From Megalonaias nervosa (lineage: Eukaryota > Mollusca > Bivalvia > Unionida > Unionidae), in the NCBI GenBank assembly GCA_016617855.1, contig JAECUM010004368.1:1-64000 (forward strand): a stretch of 64,000 bases of DNA, given 5' to 3'. A program made the position numbers and the translations under genes. The stretch's first letter is position 1. Each line of letters starts with the position of its first letter. Positions 1-12,957 of this stretch are shown here, in pieces. The notes under the pieces are model-generated. The model saw nothing but the letters and a program-made list of their open reading frames with translations. It ran no database searches and had not been told where the DNA came from.

Positions 1-1020
1 TATAATCATCTGCATTGTGTGCTCAGCCATTTAACAGTGTCATCATCAGCAACATGCAGAGCCTGCAATCCACCAGGGAACTTTGTCAGTGGATAGTTGT
101 TCACAATGTGTGACATGGTTTGAAGAGCTCCACAGCAACAGGAAGAGTTGGTGGCCTGGCCCCATTGGACAAGGTTCACTGCACAATGACCCTGTCCTGT
201 CTGAAAGTGGTTCAGTGTGGTCAGAGCAATTTAAAGTAACAAATAGCAGGAGCAGAGGTCAAAAATAAATTCTGCATGAACTTACTGATAAAAGAAATAA
301 TCTTATTTGTTGGGAATAGAGAGGTTGTTTGACTTGCAAAGAAAATTAGACACCATGCTAAATGGCCATTTTTGGAATTTAACCTGTCATATTTGCTAAG
401 CCCCATCTATAAAGTCATGTATAAGCTATAATCTACCTGTCTTGGGAATATTACCGCAGCCATGTGTTTGATGTCTAAAGATTGCCACGGGCTAGTGCTA
501 AACTCTTACGCAAGGTTACGTGACCAGCCAGAGACCTGGAATCTTGAATTGGCAAAATGAGATAGATTGCACTATCTAAACAAAGGCTTGTAGTTATCAC
601 CCCTATGTGTTAAAGCTTAGTCCAAAGATCAAAGAGAAGTCCACATGGTGAACAGGGCATATTCTTATCCATCCCAACATTGACAGACAGTGAGAGGGAC
701 ATTGTCCACTAAGTTTGATTGAATCAGTTCACAGCGATATCCAATCGGAATTGAGATATAGGGTGTGATTACAATGCAGGCTGAATGATAACTTTCAGAA
801 CTTGTAAGCAAAAATTTAGTATTTGCCTAGAGGAATTGTGGATCAATAGGATTTACTCTGAGAATGAAGCCACTTGTAATTTGGTGGCAAAACTTAGAGG
901 TAGATTCTAAGGAAACAGAAAGCTTCAAAAAGGAAGCTGTTTAGGGAACACAGAACTTCGGGTTCCATTGGGTTCCAAGTCTTCAAGAGTTGGAGATGGA
1001 ATTGAGACTGTAGTCAAGAC
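1..1020. other. Unassigned intronic or upstream sequence
   Basis: No exon or element could be assigned. Positions 14-268 are open on the + strand and less AT-rich than the surroundings (residues such as SCSQCVTWFEELHS). There is no recognisable domain and no convincing splice sites; the Cys spacing does not fit a plexin PSI domain well enough to call. It may be a fragment of an unrecognised repeat. Confidence 0.4.
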
Positions 1021-1050
1021 AGTTGAAGTCAACAGAAGAGTAGTCATAGT

Positions 1051-1192
1051 AGAGAAAGTGGAGGAGGAGGAGAAGGAGTCTAGAGAAAGTGGAGGAGGAG
1101 AAGGAGTCTAGAGAAAGTTGAGGAGGAAAAGGAATTTGGAGAAAAGTCGAGGAGGAAGGGGAGAAGGAATTGGGAGAAATAGGAGATAGAAA
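1051..1192. repeat. Polypurine imperfect tandem repeat
   Basis: About four degenerate units of 27-33 bp built on gagaaagtggaggaggagaa form a run of roughly 140 bp that is almost entirely purine on the + strand. Long mirror-like purine tracts can form triplex DNA, but no function is implied here. Confidence 0.7.
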
Positions 1193-2559
1193 GGATACAC
1201 CAGATGAGTAGAAATACAAGGACAGGTGGAAATCAATCTCACACTGCTAATCAAGTGATGCAACAGGTTTATTAAAGGGTCGAGTGGAAGTAGTGTAATT
1301 GGAAATTTGAGTCATTTGATTATTGAATTGTTATTAAATTGCTATTCATTATAATTTAACCTTTTTGTATATTTAACCATCTAACCATTGGCATTGCTGA
1401 TGAGGGGGCTTGGATCTTTCCATCTATCTTTCACTAAATTTAACTTCCAAAATAAACATTGGGAGCACCCAACCCCAACCATAACAATCCTCACATAACT
1501 TAATAAGAGTCTTTATGGGTATAAATATTTTGAATATTTCAACTTTGAAACTAAAGGAGTATGGTCTGTATTTTAATAGTTTACATCTACTATTTATTAC
1601 TGTTTTCTCTCTTTGACAAAAGCTTTGGCTAAACAGAGGTAGTAATGTACAAAATAACATATTGGGTTATATTTTATTTTGATCACAAGGTGCAAGAAGA
1701 AAAATGCAGTGGAGTTCATATACCTGCCTCTCTCTCTCTCTCTCTCTCTCTCTCCAAAACAAAACTCCAGAACACGTGACACATTTTCCATATTGCTGTT
1801 AATCTAAAATAGTATACTGTGATACCATTAATAATAATGAAACCAGATGTTACTATAGTTTCATTCCACACAACATTGCAAATTTTATCTTGTCTATATA
1901 ATTCAATAAATTGTCAGGTCAGCATCATTAGATGTAGCTAAAGACTAACTCATTTAAAATACCTTGCTTGAAACAAATTTACTGAGTTACAGATATGATA
2001 GAATTAATGATGTTGTATGGAATGAAGGAAAAAGGTGAAGCTGAAGTATTGATCTGGCCTCGTCTTATGCTCAGCATTGACTTTTATATTTATAAAGGAT
2101 GGAAAATTTACAAAATCTGCTGATTCATCTTATACAGCAAACATGGTATTTCATTTGGGCTGGAATTTATTTATTCAAATTATTTCATTCAAGTTATTCT
2201 TCACTGGAAATACAGAGTGTTCCAAATAACATTTTTGGAAATAGAGACTTGGATTTATAGTGAAATTCAAATAAGGATATATTCTTGGATTGTATTATTG
2301 TGATTCAACAAAAGATGTTGGTATATCACTGTGACACAGGCAATCACAGGCACATCAACATTTCCAACATTGGATTTATTTTGGAATACCACTCAAGTTT
2401 ATTCAGAACTTTAATCACTAGGACTTGTGTTATAAATTGTATTTTTATTTGGGATTTATTTCTCCATAGCGTAAGTTCTTTTTACATTTTTTACTTTTTA
2501 TTCTAGGGAAATAAATTATTTGATGAATTTTACAAAACTTGTTTTTTTTCTCTTTTCTG
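1193..2559. other. Non-coding stretch with a (CT)n microsatellite
   Basis: No gene seen. A (CT)n microsatellite occupies about 1727-1755. Just before it, 1667-1715 resembles 36832-36880 (shared core ttttattttgatca then aggtgcaagaagaaaaa), so the two are probably copies of an unnamed dispersed repeat. Confidence 0.6.
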
Positions 2560-2935
2560 TTACTTTGTGTTAGACCATAGAGTTGTGACATAGGCATTCA
2601 CACATCGGCAGCTGATTGGTTAAGCTTATGTACACAGTAATGGCCATATTTCTAATCAGAGTTTGATCAGATTCAGTATGTAACTTATATCATCAAGTTC
2701 TTGGATTAATTTGTGAGCAACATCCATGCATACCAATGAGGTGATCTTGCATCTGATTGTGAACATTCTGGAGGCCATATTTCTGGTCAGATTTTGATGA
2801 AACCTGTGATGTAATCTTGTATCATCAAGATCTGGGATGAGCTTAATTATGCATAAAGATGAGATGCTCTTGCATCTGGTTGACTGAGTTTGTGAAGATT
2901 CAATAGAAGGCATTTTTCAGAACTTTTATCATACT
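2560..2935. repeat. Family C degenerate repeat, about 150 bp units
   Basis: Two to three diverged units share phrases such as 'atcatcaagatcttggat', 'aatgaggtgatcttgcatctgattg' and 'ggccatatttctgatcag'. The same family recurs at 24690-25430 and 47370-48090. It is non-coding. I recall similar sequences from molluscan introns but cannot verify this. Confidence 0.65.
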
Positions 2936-3394
2936 TCCTATATAAACTTGTATTGTCTCAGGATCTCAGATGAGTAGGGCCATTGTGAGGCAATATGGCA
3001 CCATGTGCAAAACAGATATTTGGTGCCCCCCCCCCACTGATATATTTTCAAACTTTGGGAATATGAAAGATTAGTAAATTTGTAAATTATTGTAAGTTAT
3101 GACCAAAAATATAAAGATTTTTTAGATGAAGAAAAAACAAAAGTCTTATTTAATTGAACTCATTAGTCTGCTTTTTGTACTCATTTTCTTCTATGATTTG
3201 GCATTTCTCTGAAAATAGCTCCCTTTGCAAGCACACTGCCAATTTATAGGTTGTGCAAGCCCTGCAAATGAGTTCAATTGTGAACAACATTGACACATAT
3301 TAATGAGGTGATACTACATTAGATTGGGGCCTTATTTCTGATCAGATGTGGTATGTTAGATAATAATTTGTAACAATGTGGATTGTGATGAGAT

Positions 3395-3600
3395 TCAATT
3401 CTTGTTGTTGTTGTGGGTTTAATGCTATTTATCAGCACACTATATGCTATAAATGGTGACCAGTATAACTGGTGGAGGAAGAACCCAGGAAAACCCTGGT
3501 AAGAACCACCGACCCATGGGAAGCTACTGGCAAGCTTTCTCATGTGCCCACATCTATCGAGTCTGAGACTTGAACCCCTACAATTGCCTATTTGACTGGG
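3395..3600 (-). mobile_element. 5'-truncated tRNA-derived SINE
   Basis: On the minus strand the element starts near a B-box-like ggttcaagtctcag and has the same body as the SINE at 49114-49350 (gagaaagcttgccagtag, then a ggttttcctgggttcttcc segment). It ends in a (CAA)n tail, seen as gttgttgttgt near 3405. The A-box head is missing, as expected for incomplete reverse transcription. It joins the tandem array that follows directly. Confidence 0.75.
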
Positions 3601-3952
3601 CTTGAGTGTAAAATATCCATTTTTATACAATTGCCAGTCTAGTTGGGCTTGAGTGTAAAATATCTAGTTCTACACAATTGCCTGTTTGACTGGGTTTGAG
3701 TGTAAAATATACACAATTGCCTGTTTGACTGGGCTTATCCAGTTCTTCACAATTGCCTGTTTGATTGGGCTTGAATGTAAAATATCCAGTTCTTCACAAT
3801 TGCCTATTTGACTGGGCTTGAGTGTAAAATATACACAATTGTCTGTTTGACTGGGCTTATCCAGTTCTTCACAATTGCCTGTTTGACTGGGCTTGAGTGT
3901 AAAATATCTAGTTCTTCACAATTGCTTGTTTGATTGGGCATGAGTGTAAAAT
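3601..3952. repeat. Composite minisatellite, units about 47 bp and shorter
   Basis: Seven to eight units of 'cacaattgcctgtttgactgggcttgagtgtaaaatatcc...' alternate with shorter variants lacking part of the unit, suggesting higher-order expansion. It abuts the 5'-truncated SINE. Confidence 0.85.
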
Positions 3953-4215
3953 GGATTAAAGCATCAGAAGCTTTTGTCATTTATCAGTTATGTGCATTAT
4001 GCTAAGGCTTATAAAACATTCAGTTCCATTCATCTATAATATACTTTGTACTTTTATCTTTTGATAAATTAAAAATTATGCAAAGTTCTACTGAAACATT
4101 TCCAAATTAAAATGGAAAACCCAACATGCTTTGCTCCTGAAACTCTTCCAAATTTACTTAATAACTGCAAAGAAATACATGACATTAAAAAAATTCCTGA
4201 GAAATCCAGACTGTT

Positions 4216-4300
4216 CAGATGGTGGTAATCAAACCTGCAACCTTCTGGTCACAAGTCTCATGCCTTAATGACTACACCAACACTGCTACATTAGGTGCAG
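4216..4300 (-). mobile_element. tRNA-derived SINE head (minus strand)
   Basis: The reverse complement reads like a tRNA gene: A-box-like tggtgtagtcattaaggc, then ggttgcaggtttgattacc as a B-box. Mismatches in the B-box and the lack of a foldable tRNA argue for a SINE head and not a functional tRNA. The downstream body on the minus strand is too diverged to bound. Confidence 0.6.
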
Positions 4301-5073
4301 ATCCAAATGGTTTTCTAGTTATGTTTCTAAGGGGATGAGCACAGAAGCAGGAATCCATGCAGACTGCACATATTGATTCCCATTGCAATGCCAAGTAAAT
4401 GTCTGATTGGGCTTGAGTGTCATATATCCAGTTCTGCACATATACATGTGACCTCTCCTTTATGAAACTAAATGCCCATGAGGTTTGAGCCATAATGCTA
4501 TTTCATGGAGCTACCTTAATCACTCTTGCTTGGAAGATGTCAAGAAGGCAGCATTTTGGCATTCCCATACTATCTTTTCATTTTACCTCTGCTCATTAGC
4601 TCAATAAAGTACATTCATTTTTTTTTCAGACCTTTTGTTGCAGTACAACTTGTGGCCTAAAGAGAAACAAATATTCTGCAATGAAAAACTTATATCTCCC
4701 CCTCAAGGATGAGTACAATCCATTTTCCTTGTTTTTGATCAGTTATAATGAGAGAGCATCAGAATACCCACTTAATTGACAATCAACTATACAATAGCAA
4801 GGGTAATATATTGCTGCTATTAAAATATAGTTTTTGGGTTGTGGGGAGTAAACTAAATTTAATTTTGCAGCACTTACCCATTGCTATTGTTGAATGCCCA
4901 CCTTCCACCCAATCTGATGTCCTGGTGGAATCTTCATCTTTGAAAAAGATAACCATTCTACACATGACCATGTGCATTATTGGATTGTGTCATACTAACA
5001 ATTTCTACTCCGTAGGAGGATTTATTCACATCAAACAGATTGTAGTTTATTGACATGAAAAAGGATAAATCTA

Positions 5074-5166
5074 TGCAATAGTGATGGGTAAATATTGCAG
5101 CAGAGATGGGTAAATATTGCTATAGCGATGGGTAAATATTGCAATAGCAATGGGTAAATATTGCAT
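5074..5166. repeat. Short tandem array, about 24 bp x 4
   Basis: Four copies of a unit like gcaatagtgatgggtaaatatt, differing by a few bases. Confidence 0.85.
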
Positions 5167-5260
5167 AATTAAAATTAGTTTTATCCCCCCCAAAATACAT
5201 TTTCCTGTGCAATATGATGTTGCAGTTTTACAACTTTCAATGAGACTAAGGCTTTTGATT

Positions 5261-5588
5261 TACAAACGAAATAAGTAGGTTAACTCCTACAAAATAAGTA
5301 TGTTAAGTCCTACAGAATAAGTATGTTAAGTCCTACAAAATAATTATGTTAAGTCCTACAAAATAAGTATGTTAAGTCCTACAAAATGATTATGTTAAGT
5401 CCTACAAAATAAGTATGTTAAGTTCTACAAAATAATTATGTTAAGTCCTACAAAATAAGTATGTTAAGTCCTACAAAATAAGTATGTTAAATCGTACAAA
5501 GTAATTATATTAAGTCCTACAAAATAATTATGTTAAGTCCTACAAAATAAGTATGTTAAGTCCTACAAAATAAGTATGTTAAGTCCTA
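5261..5588. repeat. 25-bp minisatellite, about 13 copies
   Basis: Units like tacaaaataagtatgttaag plus tccta repeat about 13 times with little divergence, mainly alternation of aagtatg and aattatg. This homogeneity suggests recent expansion. Confidence 0.9.
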
Positions 5589-6119
5589 TGGAGAAATTCT
5601 TCCAGACAAAGCAGGTACAGTCAAAAAGTTCTATGGTACATACCACAAGAAGAAAATGCCACAGTAATCTGGTATACTGGTAAAATAATGCACACCTCTA
5701 GCAAAGACTTCATCTAGTTAAGTCTTTTGTTTCACTCTCCTATGGATTTAATAAACACAAACATAGTTGTTTTTTAATTTAATATCTGTGTGTGCAGATG
5801 ACTGTGTGTGTGGTCATGATATTACCAAATATTTTCTGATTGAAAGTGTATCATTTCAGAAAGAAAAAAAAAACATTTTCTTTTGTTTAAATTTGAATTA
5901 CTGGTAATTTTCTATGAGTTTAATGTACTAAAAGTGACATTTGAAAAAAATCAAACTAAAAACCCTGCAACAATTATACAAGTCTCAAAATCCTCGAAAA
6001 CTGTTTGAGAGGTTGGCAGGTACAGTCAACATTGTGTTTTTAAAAAATCAAAAACATGCTTTTTTAGGTCTACTGGTCATAACCTACAGCAGACATTGTG
6101 ATGTCCTTTCATCTGGCAT

Positions 6120-7790
6120 CTAGATCCAGCAACTATTAGCACAACATGGTGTCTAGTTGGTCCTAAATATAAATGGTGCTAATTTGACATTCAGTATGGT
6201 CCACAGTGGTCATTTTGAAAATCATGTAATTGCTACTCATCTTGAATGGATGGCCATATTGACTGGAGGTTTTCACTGAAAGGCTTCTTATGATGTCTAT
6301 TTGGTCCTAACTGAAAATGGTGCTGATCTGACCTTTACCATTTTCAGTATCGTGACTGTATTGAAAATCATGCTTTTGTTGCTTCTCTTGACAAGAAGGT
6401 CATATCAACATTGAGTTTTCATCAGAACACTTCTTATGACATCTAGTCAGTCTTAAATAAAAATGGTGCCAATCTGATATCCAATATTTTATAACTACTC
6501 CTTAATGGATGGTCATATGAACATGTGGTTTTTAACAAAAGATGTCATATAATGTCATGTTGGTCTGATATACAACTGGTGTTGATCTTGCAGCCAATAT
6601 CACTGCTGTGGTGGCCAATCAATTATTATTGCTCATGAGTATAAGAGATTGTTTCAGCAATCAGCAGCTATAAAGAAGATGGATTCCTGGACATGTCATT
6701 GGAACATCAATCTCTTCGAGGGACTTTGTTTCTAAGCTCTGCTAGTCACATACTAGAAAAGCTTATAGGATGGTGCATTTGTCCATCATTTGATGTAAAT
6801 CCATTAGCACAAGTTTGTTATTGCTACTCATCCTAAAATGCTTGGGTAATTGCCATGAAACTTTACATGCACAAATTCATCCCATGGTCTAGTTTATCTT
6901 AGATGAAAATTCTGCTGCTCATGTATCCAGTATGGTCACCACAGCAACCATCTTGATAATCTTGTTATCATTATTCCTCCTGAATGAATGGTTCGATTAA
7001 CATGGGATTTTCTCTAAAAGACTTCTTATGAAGTCTACTTGGTCCTGAATGAAAATGGTACTGATCTAACATCCATTATGGTCACCACAGCAGCCATCCT
7101 AAAAATCTTGTTAGTGCTACTACTCCTGAATGGATGGTCATATTAACACTAAAAGATTTTTATTACAATGTCTAGTGATCCCAAAGGAAAATGGTGCTGA
7201 TCTGGTGTTCAATATATCCACCCTGTCAGCCATTTAGAAAATCATGATATTGCTACTTCTCCTGAATGGATGGTAATATATCAACACAGGGTTTTCACAA
7301 AAAACTTTGTGTATGATGTCCAGTTAATCCTAATTGAAAATGTTTCTGCTGTGTGGTACAATATGGCCACCAGCGGCCATATTGAAAATCTTTGTATTAC
7401 ATCTCCAATTGAACAGGGGCCATGGTGGCTCAGTGGTTAACATGCCAAACAAATAAGGGTATAGGTACTAATAAGCTATCATGGTGTGTCCTTGGGCAAG
7501 GAACTCTACTCCAAATGATTTGGCACTGTGACATAAAGCACCATACCTAACAGGAAGTTGTATTGAATAGGGTTTTCACCAAAACACTTCTAAGGATATC
7601 CAGTTGGTCTTAAATGAACATTGTGCCAATATTTACATACAATATGGCTGCCACCCAGTGGCCATCTTCAAAATCTTGTTATTGCTGCTCCTTCTGAATT
7701 GAATGTCATATAAACATGAGGTTTTCATTAAAAGACTTCTTATGATGTCTACTTGTTCCTAAATGAAAACAGCAAATTCTGTCATTGAAC
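6120..7790. repeat. Family A degenerate repeat, about 170-200 bp units
   Basis: Around eight diverged units share 'tggtcctaaatgaaaatggtgctgatctgac', 'atggccaccatggcagccatcttgaaaatcttgtta', 'tcctgaatggatggtcatat' and 'ttttcaccaaaagacttcttatgatgtcta' (each quoted in part or as a blend of copies). All frames are broken. Copies recur at 22660-23000, 23990-24080 and 24340-24430. It is an old satellite-like intronic family in the same orientation throughout. Confidence 0.75.
7418..7560 (+). mobile_element. Degenerate tRNA-derived SINE inside family A
   Basis: tggctcagtggttaacatgc resembles an A-box and is followed by gtgtccttgggcaaggaac, a phrase common in SINE bodies of aquatic animals as I recall. 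It interrupts a family A unit. A related copy lies at 24083-24260. Confidence 0.5.
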
Positions 7791-8198
7791 TTGGGTATTT
7801 TGAGTGAGAATGTACATTTAAGAGTTTAATATTGTTTTTTCTGAGTTTATCGCAGTGTAAATTGACAGTTGCCAAATCACACTTAAAATATCACACAAAG
7901 GGCATTATATATGCTGTGTGAATTGGCAATTGACAGTTTATACCATGTTAAACATCTGAAAAACAACATTAAACTCTTATAATTGAAAGCTCAATATTTC
8001 AAGTCATGATGTGAATGGCTGTAAGACTATGCTTTCATCAACAAACTGGAAGTGATTTTGCAGATTCATCACTGTTCAGACATGCTAGTGATATAATTTC
8101 ATTCTTCAAAAAACCTATTTTGATGTTCATAAACAGGCTGGACTAATACATGTAGTTGTATGAAGTAGGGTTATAGAAGCTGTGATAAGTTTTGTTGG

Positions 8199-8235
<37 letters not shown>

Positions 8236-9213
8236 CTAAATTAGTGAGCACATATTTGATCCCTATAGTTATTCCAGGATTTTATGGATGACAATGGTTT
8301 ACAAACCTGATCCCCCTCTTCAAATATGTGACATATCAGTAGAAAATAAATAGCTGCACAGATGAACATGTATTAATAGAGACTGATAGTTGATGTGGAA
8401 TGCTCATGGTGTAAGAAGTTAAGTGTTATACACAGGGATTCAAAATAACAAGCCAATGTAATGTGTTTTTGAAATTTGTATTTATTGTTAATGCACTTTT
8501 TTTTAAATATATTGCAATACTAATTACAACACATCAATGAAATATCATTGTAAAAATGAAAAAGTGTATGACACATGTATTTACTATTTCAGTATTTGTG
8601 CTTTCATCTAATTATATGTTATGCCTTTTCTTAATCTGTCTATAATTATTCATTGGAAATTGCCAATTAAATGATAATAAAAACCAGAATTGTTGCATGA
8701 TGTTTATTGAGTTATTTTAAATCATTATTCTGGCATGGATAGTTGACAAGGGCACTTAACTTGAAAAGCATATATTTCCTTAACTTGTTGGGACAAATTA
8801 ATTTTTAGTTGGAATGATGGTAATGGTTCATTTGGCTGCTGAGAGACCCTCATCGTTAAGTTGCAAAACTCATAGGGCCCATCCAATGACTTGAAAGTCA
8901 GAGGACATTGGCACATTGGGGGCTGCTCTTGGTAGTGGCACATAACTGGGATTCATTGCAGAATTCAGTTTGCAAGTTGGAGCCTTTGCTTCCCCCAGCC
9001 TCAGGCAGAGACTTGGCTGAGTACTGATGGGGAGTGCAATGTGAACTCAGACCCATGCACCCATGCTCCCCTTTAATTGGAATTAAACTGAAGATGCAGT
9101 TATTAAAATGGCAGGTGAATTGTGTAATGAAACCTGCCATATTTCATTGTATTTTGTGATGATGTTTGTAGGGTATTTTGTGATAGTATTTGTAGGGTAC
9201 CTTGTGCAAATGC
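7791..9213. other. Non-coding stretch with a (CA)n microsatellite
   Basis: (CA)n occupies 8200-8233. The part from about 8725 to 9140 is partly open on the minus strand and may be the C-terminal remnant of the recombinase-type element just to its right, but I recognise no domain. Two 25-bp copies of attttgtgat...tttgtagggt lie at about 9150-9200. Confidence 0.45.
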
Positions 9214-9705
9214 AGCAACATTTACTTGAATAGTACTGCTTGGGTCTGCAGGGGTCATTTGAGCAGTCCTGCTTGGGTCTGCATGGGTCATTTGAGTAGT
9301 ACTGCTTGGGTCTGCAGGGATCATTTGAGTAGAACTGCTTGGGTCTGCAGGGATCATTTGAACATTTACTTGAGCAGTTCCTCTTGGGTCTGTATGGGGT
9401 CATTTGAGTAGTACTGCTTGGGTCTGTAGGGATCATTTAAGTAGTACTGCTTGGTTCTGTAGGGGTCATTTGAGTAGTACTGCTTGGGTCTGTAGGGATC
9501 ATTTAAGTAGTACTGCTTGGTTCTGTAGGGGTCATTTGAGTAGTACTGCTTGGGTTTGTAGGGGTCATTTGAGTAGTTCTGCTTGGGTCTGCAGGGATCA
9601 TTTGAGTAGTACTTCTTGGGTCTGCAGGGGTCATTTGAGTAGTACTGCTTGGGTCTGCAGGGGTCATTTGAGTAGTACTGCTTGGGTCTGTAGGGGTCAT
9701 TTGAA
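9214..9705 (-). repeat. 33-bp minisatellite encoding an 11-residue repeat on the minus strand
   Basis: About 15 units related to gtcatttgagtagtactgc plus ttgggtctgcaggg. The 33-bp period preserves frame. One minus frame reads as tandem MTPADPSSTTQ, another as SNDPCRPKQYY, with occasional stops. It directly follows, in minus-strand direction, the C-terminal end of the recombinase relic at 9780-10161, so it may have begun as a repetitive tail of that ORF. Confidence 0.85.
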
Positions 9706-9779
9706 TATTTACAGATGCACAAGATAATACTGTAGAAGAATCTGGAGCAGACAATGTCACATTTGAATATACCATGGAC

Positions 9780-10161
9780 AAAATATTACCCATCTACTGT
9801 TTATGTTGAGTACTGGGCCTTCATGCAATGAAAGCTCATTGGAGTGGTCAGACAGATACATAATGCGCCTAGCAGAAAAGTTGGCATCTGTCATTGCATT
9901 CAAAGTTGTGGCATGATGAGAGTTGGAATGTATCTTGCAGAAATATTGGCATTTCTAAAATTGCTAACTTGTCCTGCACAACACATTTAGAGGTGTACCA
10001 TGTTTGACATAATTGGGGATTTCCAAGTCATTTTTATTAATATGACAAAAGAGCAATTCAGCATTTGGATTAAGGTGTGTGAGGTAGTACTTTACTGACT
10101 TTACTGGGCAGGTTTGAGAACCAGTTGCATACATTCTCGTCAGGTTTTTCCTCCTTAGCAT
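9780..10161 (-). pseudogene. Crypton/KIAA1958-type tyrosine recombinase fragment, decayed
   Basis: Residues MYATGSQTCPVKSVKYYL and HLNPNAELLFC (minus strand, from 10161) match the part of the eukaryotic DUF3504/KIAA1958-like recombinase family that precedes the catalytic H-x-x-R box. A shifted frame further on (about 9930-9800) resembles the expected continuation: a histidine/serine segment, then a block ending LSDHSNE where the family has LSGH. The arginine expected in the H-x-x-R box is not visible. Frameshifts and stops mark it as dead. Family assignment is from memory of motifs. Confidence 0.6.
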
Positions 10162-12255
10162 TTAAGTCCCCCTGATGATTTTTTACATAGTTTGATGGGT
10201 CAAAATGGCAAGTTTATACCCTGTTTTATTCAAGACTGGTAGGTGTTGACTGGATATGGAATTCTAATCTATGAGTAACATAGTGGATAGAGAGGTAAAT
10301 CCTGTATCTGAGTGTAATAGGATGATCTTGCATCAGGTACTGACTGATTGTATATATGTATGAGTGTTTGAGGAATAATAGGTCTATTCTGAGTTGACCT
10401 TGATAAGCCATTCTTGGTGTTAAACTATAATTTCCCATTTACTATGTCATTTGTGTTTTTAATCTTGGGGTCTGTAACAATAGTAATTGAACAACCACAT
10501 CCAATCTGAATGTAGTGATTAATAGAAGCCCTGACATTTTTTTTGTGTTGTGGTGACTATGGGGGCTGCTTACAAATTAAATATGGCAAGCTTTCAGGCC
10601 AAATCTGCAGACTCAAACTTTTTAAATAATTAAATATTTACATCTTTTGGGCAAAATCATTCATGCATATTTCATTTCCATAAAATGTATTTTTTTAACA
10701 GATTTTTAAAATTTTTATGCTTTCACAAATAGTACTTTTATGAAAAACTACATTTTTCCATTGCAGAGCAAGTTAAGTCTCATTTTTATATAAAATAGCA
10801 TTAATAATTTTAAGATGAAATTTTTTTCTTTCTCTAATATCTACAAATAAACAACATTCTGCCTTTTGACCATATATGATTTATAAAGATGATAATTAAA
10901 AGCAAATTCAGTATCAAGCAATATTATTTATTTAGATTATTGAACAGTCCAGTATACTGTTTATTTTTATTGTAATAATTAATTGTTTGAATGAATGAAT
11001 GAATGAATGAATGAATCTACCTGTGAAAGTGTTGCAGCCCCATTGAATGTTTTTCTTGGTAGATTTTGAGTAATGCTGGTCAGATATGTTTAAGAGATCT
11101 TCCTCTTTAAGTGATTTGAAGCATTTAGGTTTGTGGTTATCCTGATCTTCAGCCAGGATTGAACTGGTGTTGGCTCATTCTGATTACTTGATAACTCAGT
11201 TCTGATACTTCTTCTACTCCAAAGGCTCACCAGATATGAATGAGTCAAAGTTCTCAATATCTTCATGCAGGAAATCTATCTGATAAGGCAAGTTTAGCAA
11301 AAGTTCTCCAGATTCTGACATTTCGGATGCAGCAGTTGGATACCTATAATACCACAGAACTATGATCTTGACCTAGCACACTTCCAACATTTTCATCCAG
11401 ACATTTTTCACCTATTTTGATAAAGAATTATCTTTTCCAAAAATATCAGAAAGATCTGTTGCTTTAGTCTTCCAAGTTCAATTTATTCAATTGTTTTAAA
11501 AAAAATTGTTAAGAAGTTTCTTTCCTTTGAAGCTTACATCATCTCTGCCTTCACTGGCAGTGTTTACATTTTGTTTTACATGTGACTGTATTTAAAGAAG
11601 TGGGTATTTTTAGAAAAGTAGTTCTCCTGATAGTTTATGCAGAAAGAAACACAATTCATCTCTGATCATGTGGTAACAATTGGCAAATAGAAATCTTAGT
11701 TACCTTTACAAATTTATACCATTACAATTATAAATATATGACTACCGGTACTCCCAGTATCATTCAATTTTCTTTTTTTGAATAGTTTTATAATGCAAAT
11801 AAAATGATAGGGTGACTAGCAGAAGTTATGATAGTAAATGATGGAATCAAAATGCAGTTTGAGGCAGTTAACAGAGTATTATTTCTGCACCTCCAATCTC
11901 CAATGTGTGTGTGTGTGTGTGTGTGTTTTAAAAAGCCTGTCAGAGCAATTATGTGGTTTAGTAGATGGATAATGTTTAACTTCTTTGTGATACAAATGAG
12001 GTGAGTATATTGGATGAAGCTTGGACTTGCCTTGACTTTCACTTAAAAAAACAAAAAGTTGGTTATATCAACCCAAGTCCCACTAAACAGATCTGTTTGA
12101 TAAAAGAAACATAAAACAGTAATGAATTAGAGTGATATTGCATTTCAATGCTGGCAGGATATGGTTGACAACATTAAGACAACATGACCCACATTGACAG
12201 AATGGTATCATAACTACTGTGGATGTAAGGTGTGAAGAAATTTGAACTCAAAAAC

Positions 12256-12288
<33 letters not shown>

Positions 12289-12759
12289 TGTATGCATGCA
12301 TGTATGTATGTATGTTTAATGGCACAGCAGCACAATCCTGGCAATATAGTGCTAAGTAAGTTTAGTCATTCCAAATAAGACATGATTGTACATAAATTTC
12401 TCTAAATAAAAGTAGAATCACCAAACTTTCATCCTTAATCTTTTTTATTGTATATAATGACAGTATATTAATGTTGTAAAATTATTTCTAATGTGTCTTC
12501 TAAGTTTAGCATCTGTAGTCTGAGTCCAGATTATGTGCTCATAGTTTAGTGTCTATGGGCCAAAATATCTGCATGACTGTAACCATGTCATTGATTTGAC
12601 AGACACTCTTGGTTATGTATGTTGGTATGCTTTGCATGTAGCAGAGTAAATGAAGATAACATTCTTACACTATCAAAGTTACTTTAATTATGTTCTAATT
12701 TTGTAAACTTTTTTAATGAAATGTGATTTTTCTTTAAAAGCTTTAACCCATTTATAATG
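10162..12759. other. Non-coding stretch with microsatellites
   Basis: No exon recognised. Microsatellites: (GAAT)n at 10991-11018, (GT)n at 11906-11927 and (ATGT)n at about 12257-12317. The 12312-12360 segment (tttaatggcacagcagcacaa) resembles the 3' part of the SINE at 53520-53690. Confidence 0.6.
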
Positions 12760-12957
12760 TTTAGGTGAAGTTTACAAGAGTTGCTCTCCATTATGATGCC
12801 TAGGTGAAGTTTTCAAGAGTTGCTTTCCATTTTGATGTTTAGATGACGTTTACAAGAGTTGCTTACATGAGTTGCTCTCCGTGATGTTTAGAAGAAGTTT
12901 ACAAGAGTTGCTGTCCATTATTATGATTTGATTAAGTTTACAAGAGTTGCTCTCCTT
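12760..12957. repeat. Minisatellite, about 40-45 bp x 4-5
   Basis: Imperfect units built around aagtttacaagagttgctctccattatgatg (quoted in part) end about 65 bp before the first visible plexin exon. It is one of several arrays that crowd plexin splice sites. Confidence 0.85.

Noticed and set aside
5261..5588. CRISPR array
   Set aside because: Units are contiguous without unique spacers; it is a minisatellite in a eukaryotic intron.
9202..9727. Plus-strand repetitive frames (SSTAWVCRGHL)
   Set aside because: Opposite-strand reading of the 33-bp array; the minus strand carries the neighbouring recombinase relic.
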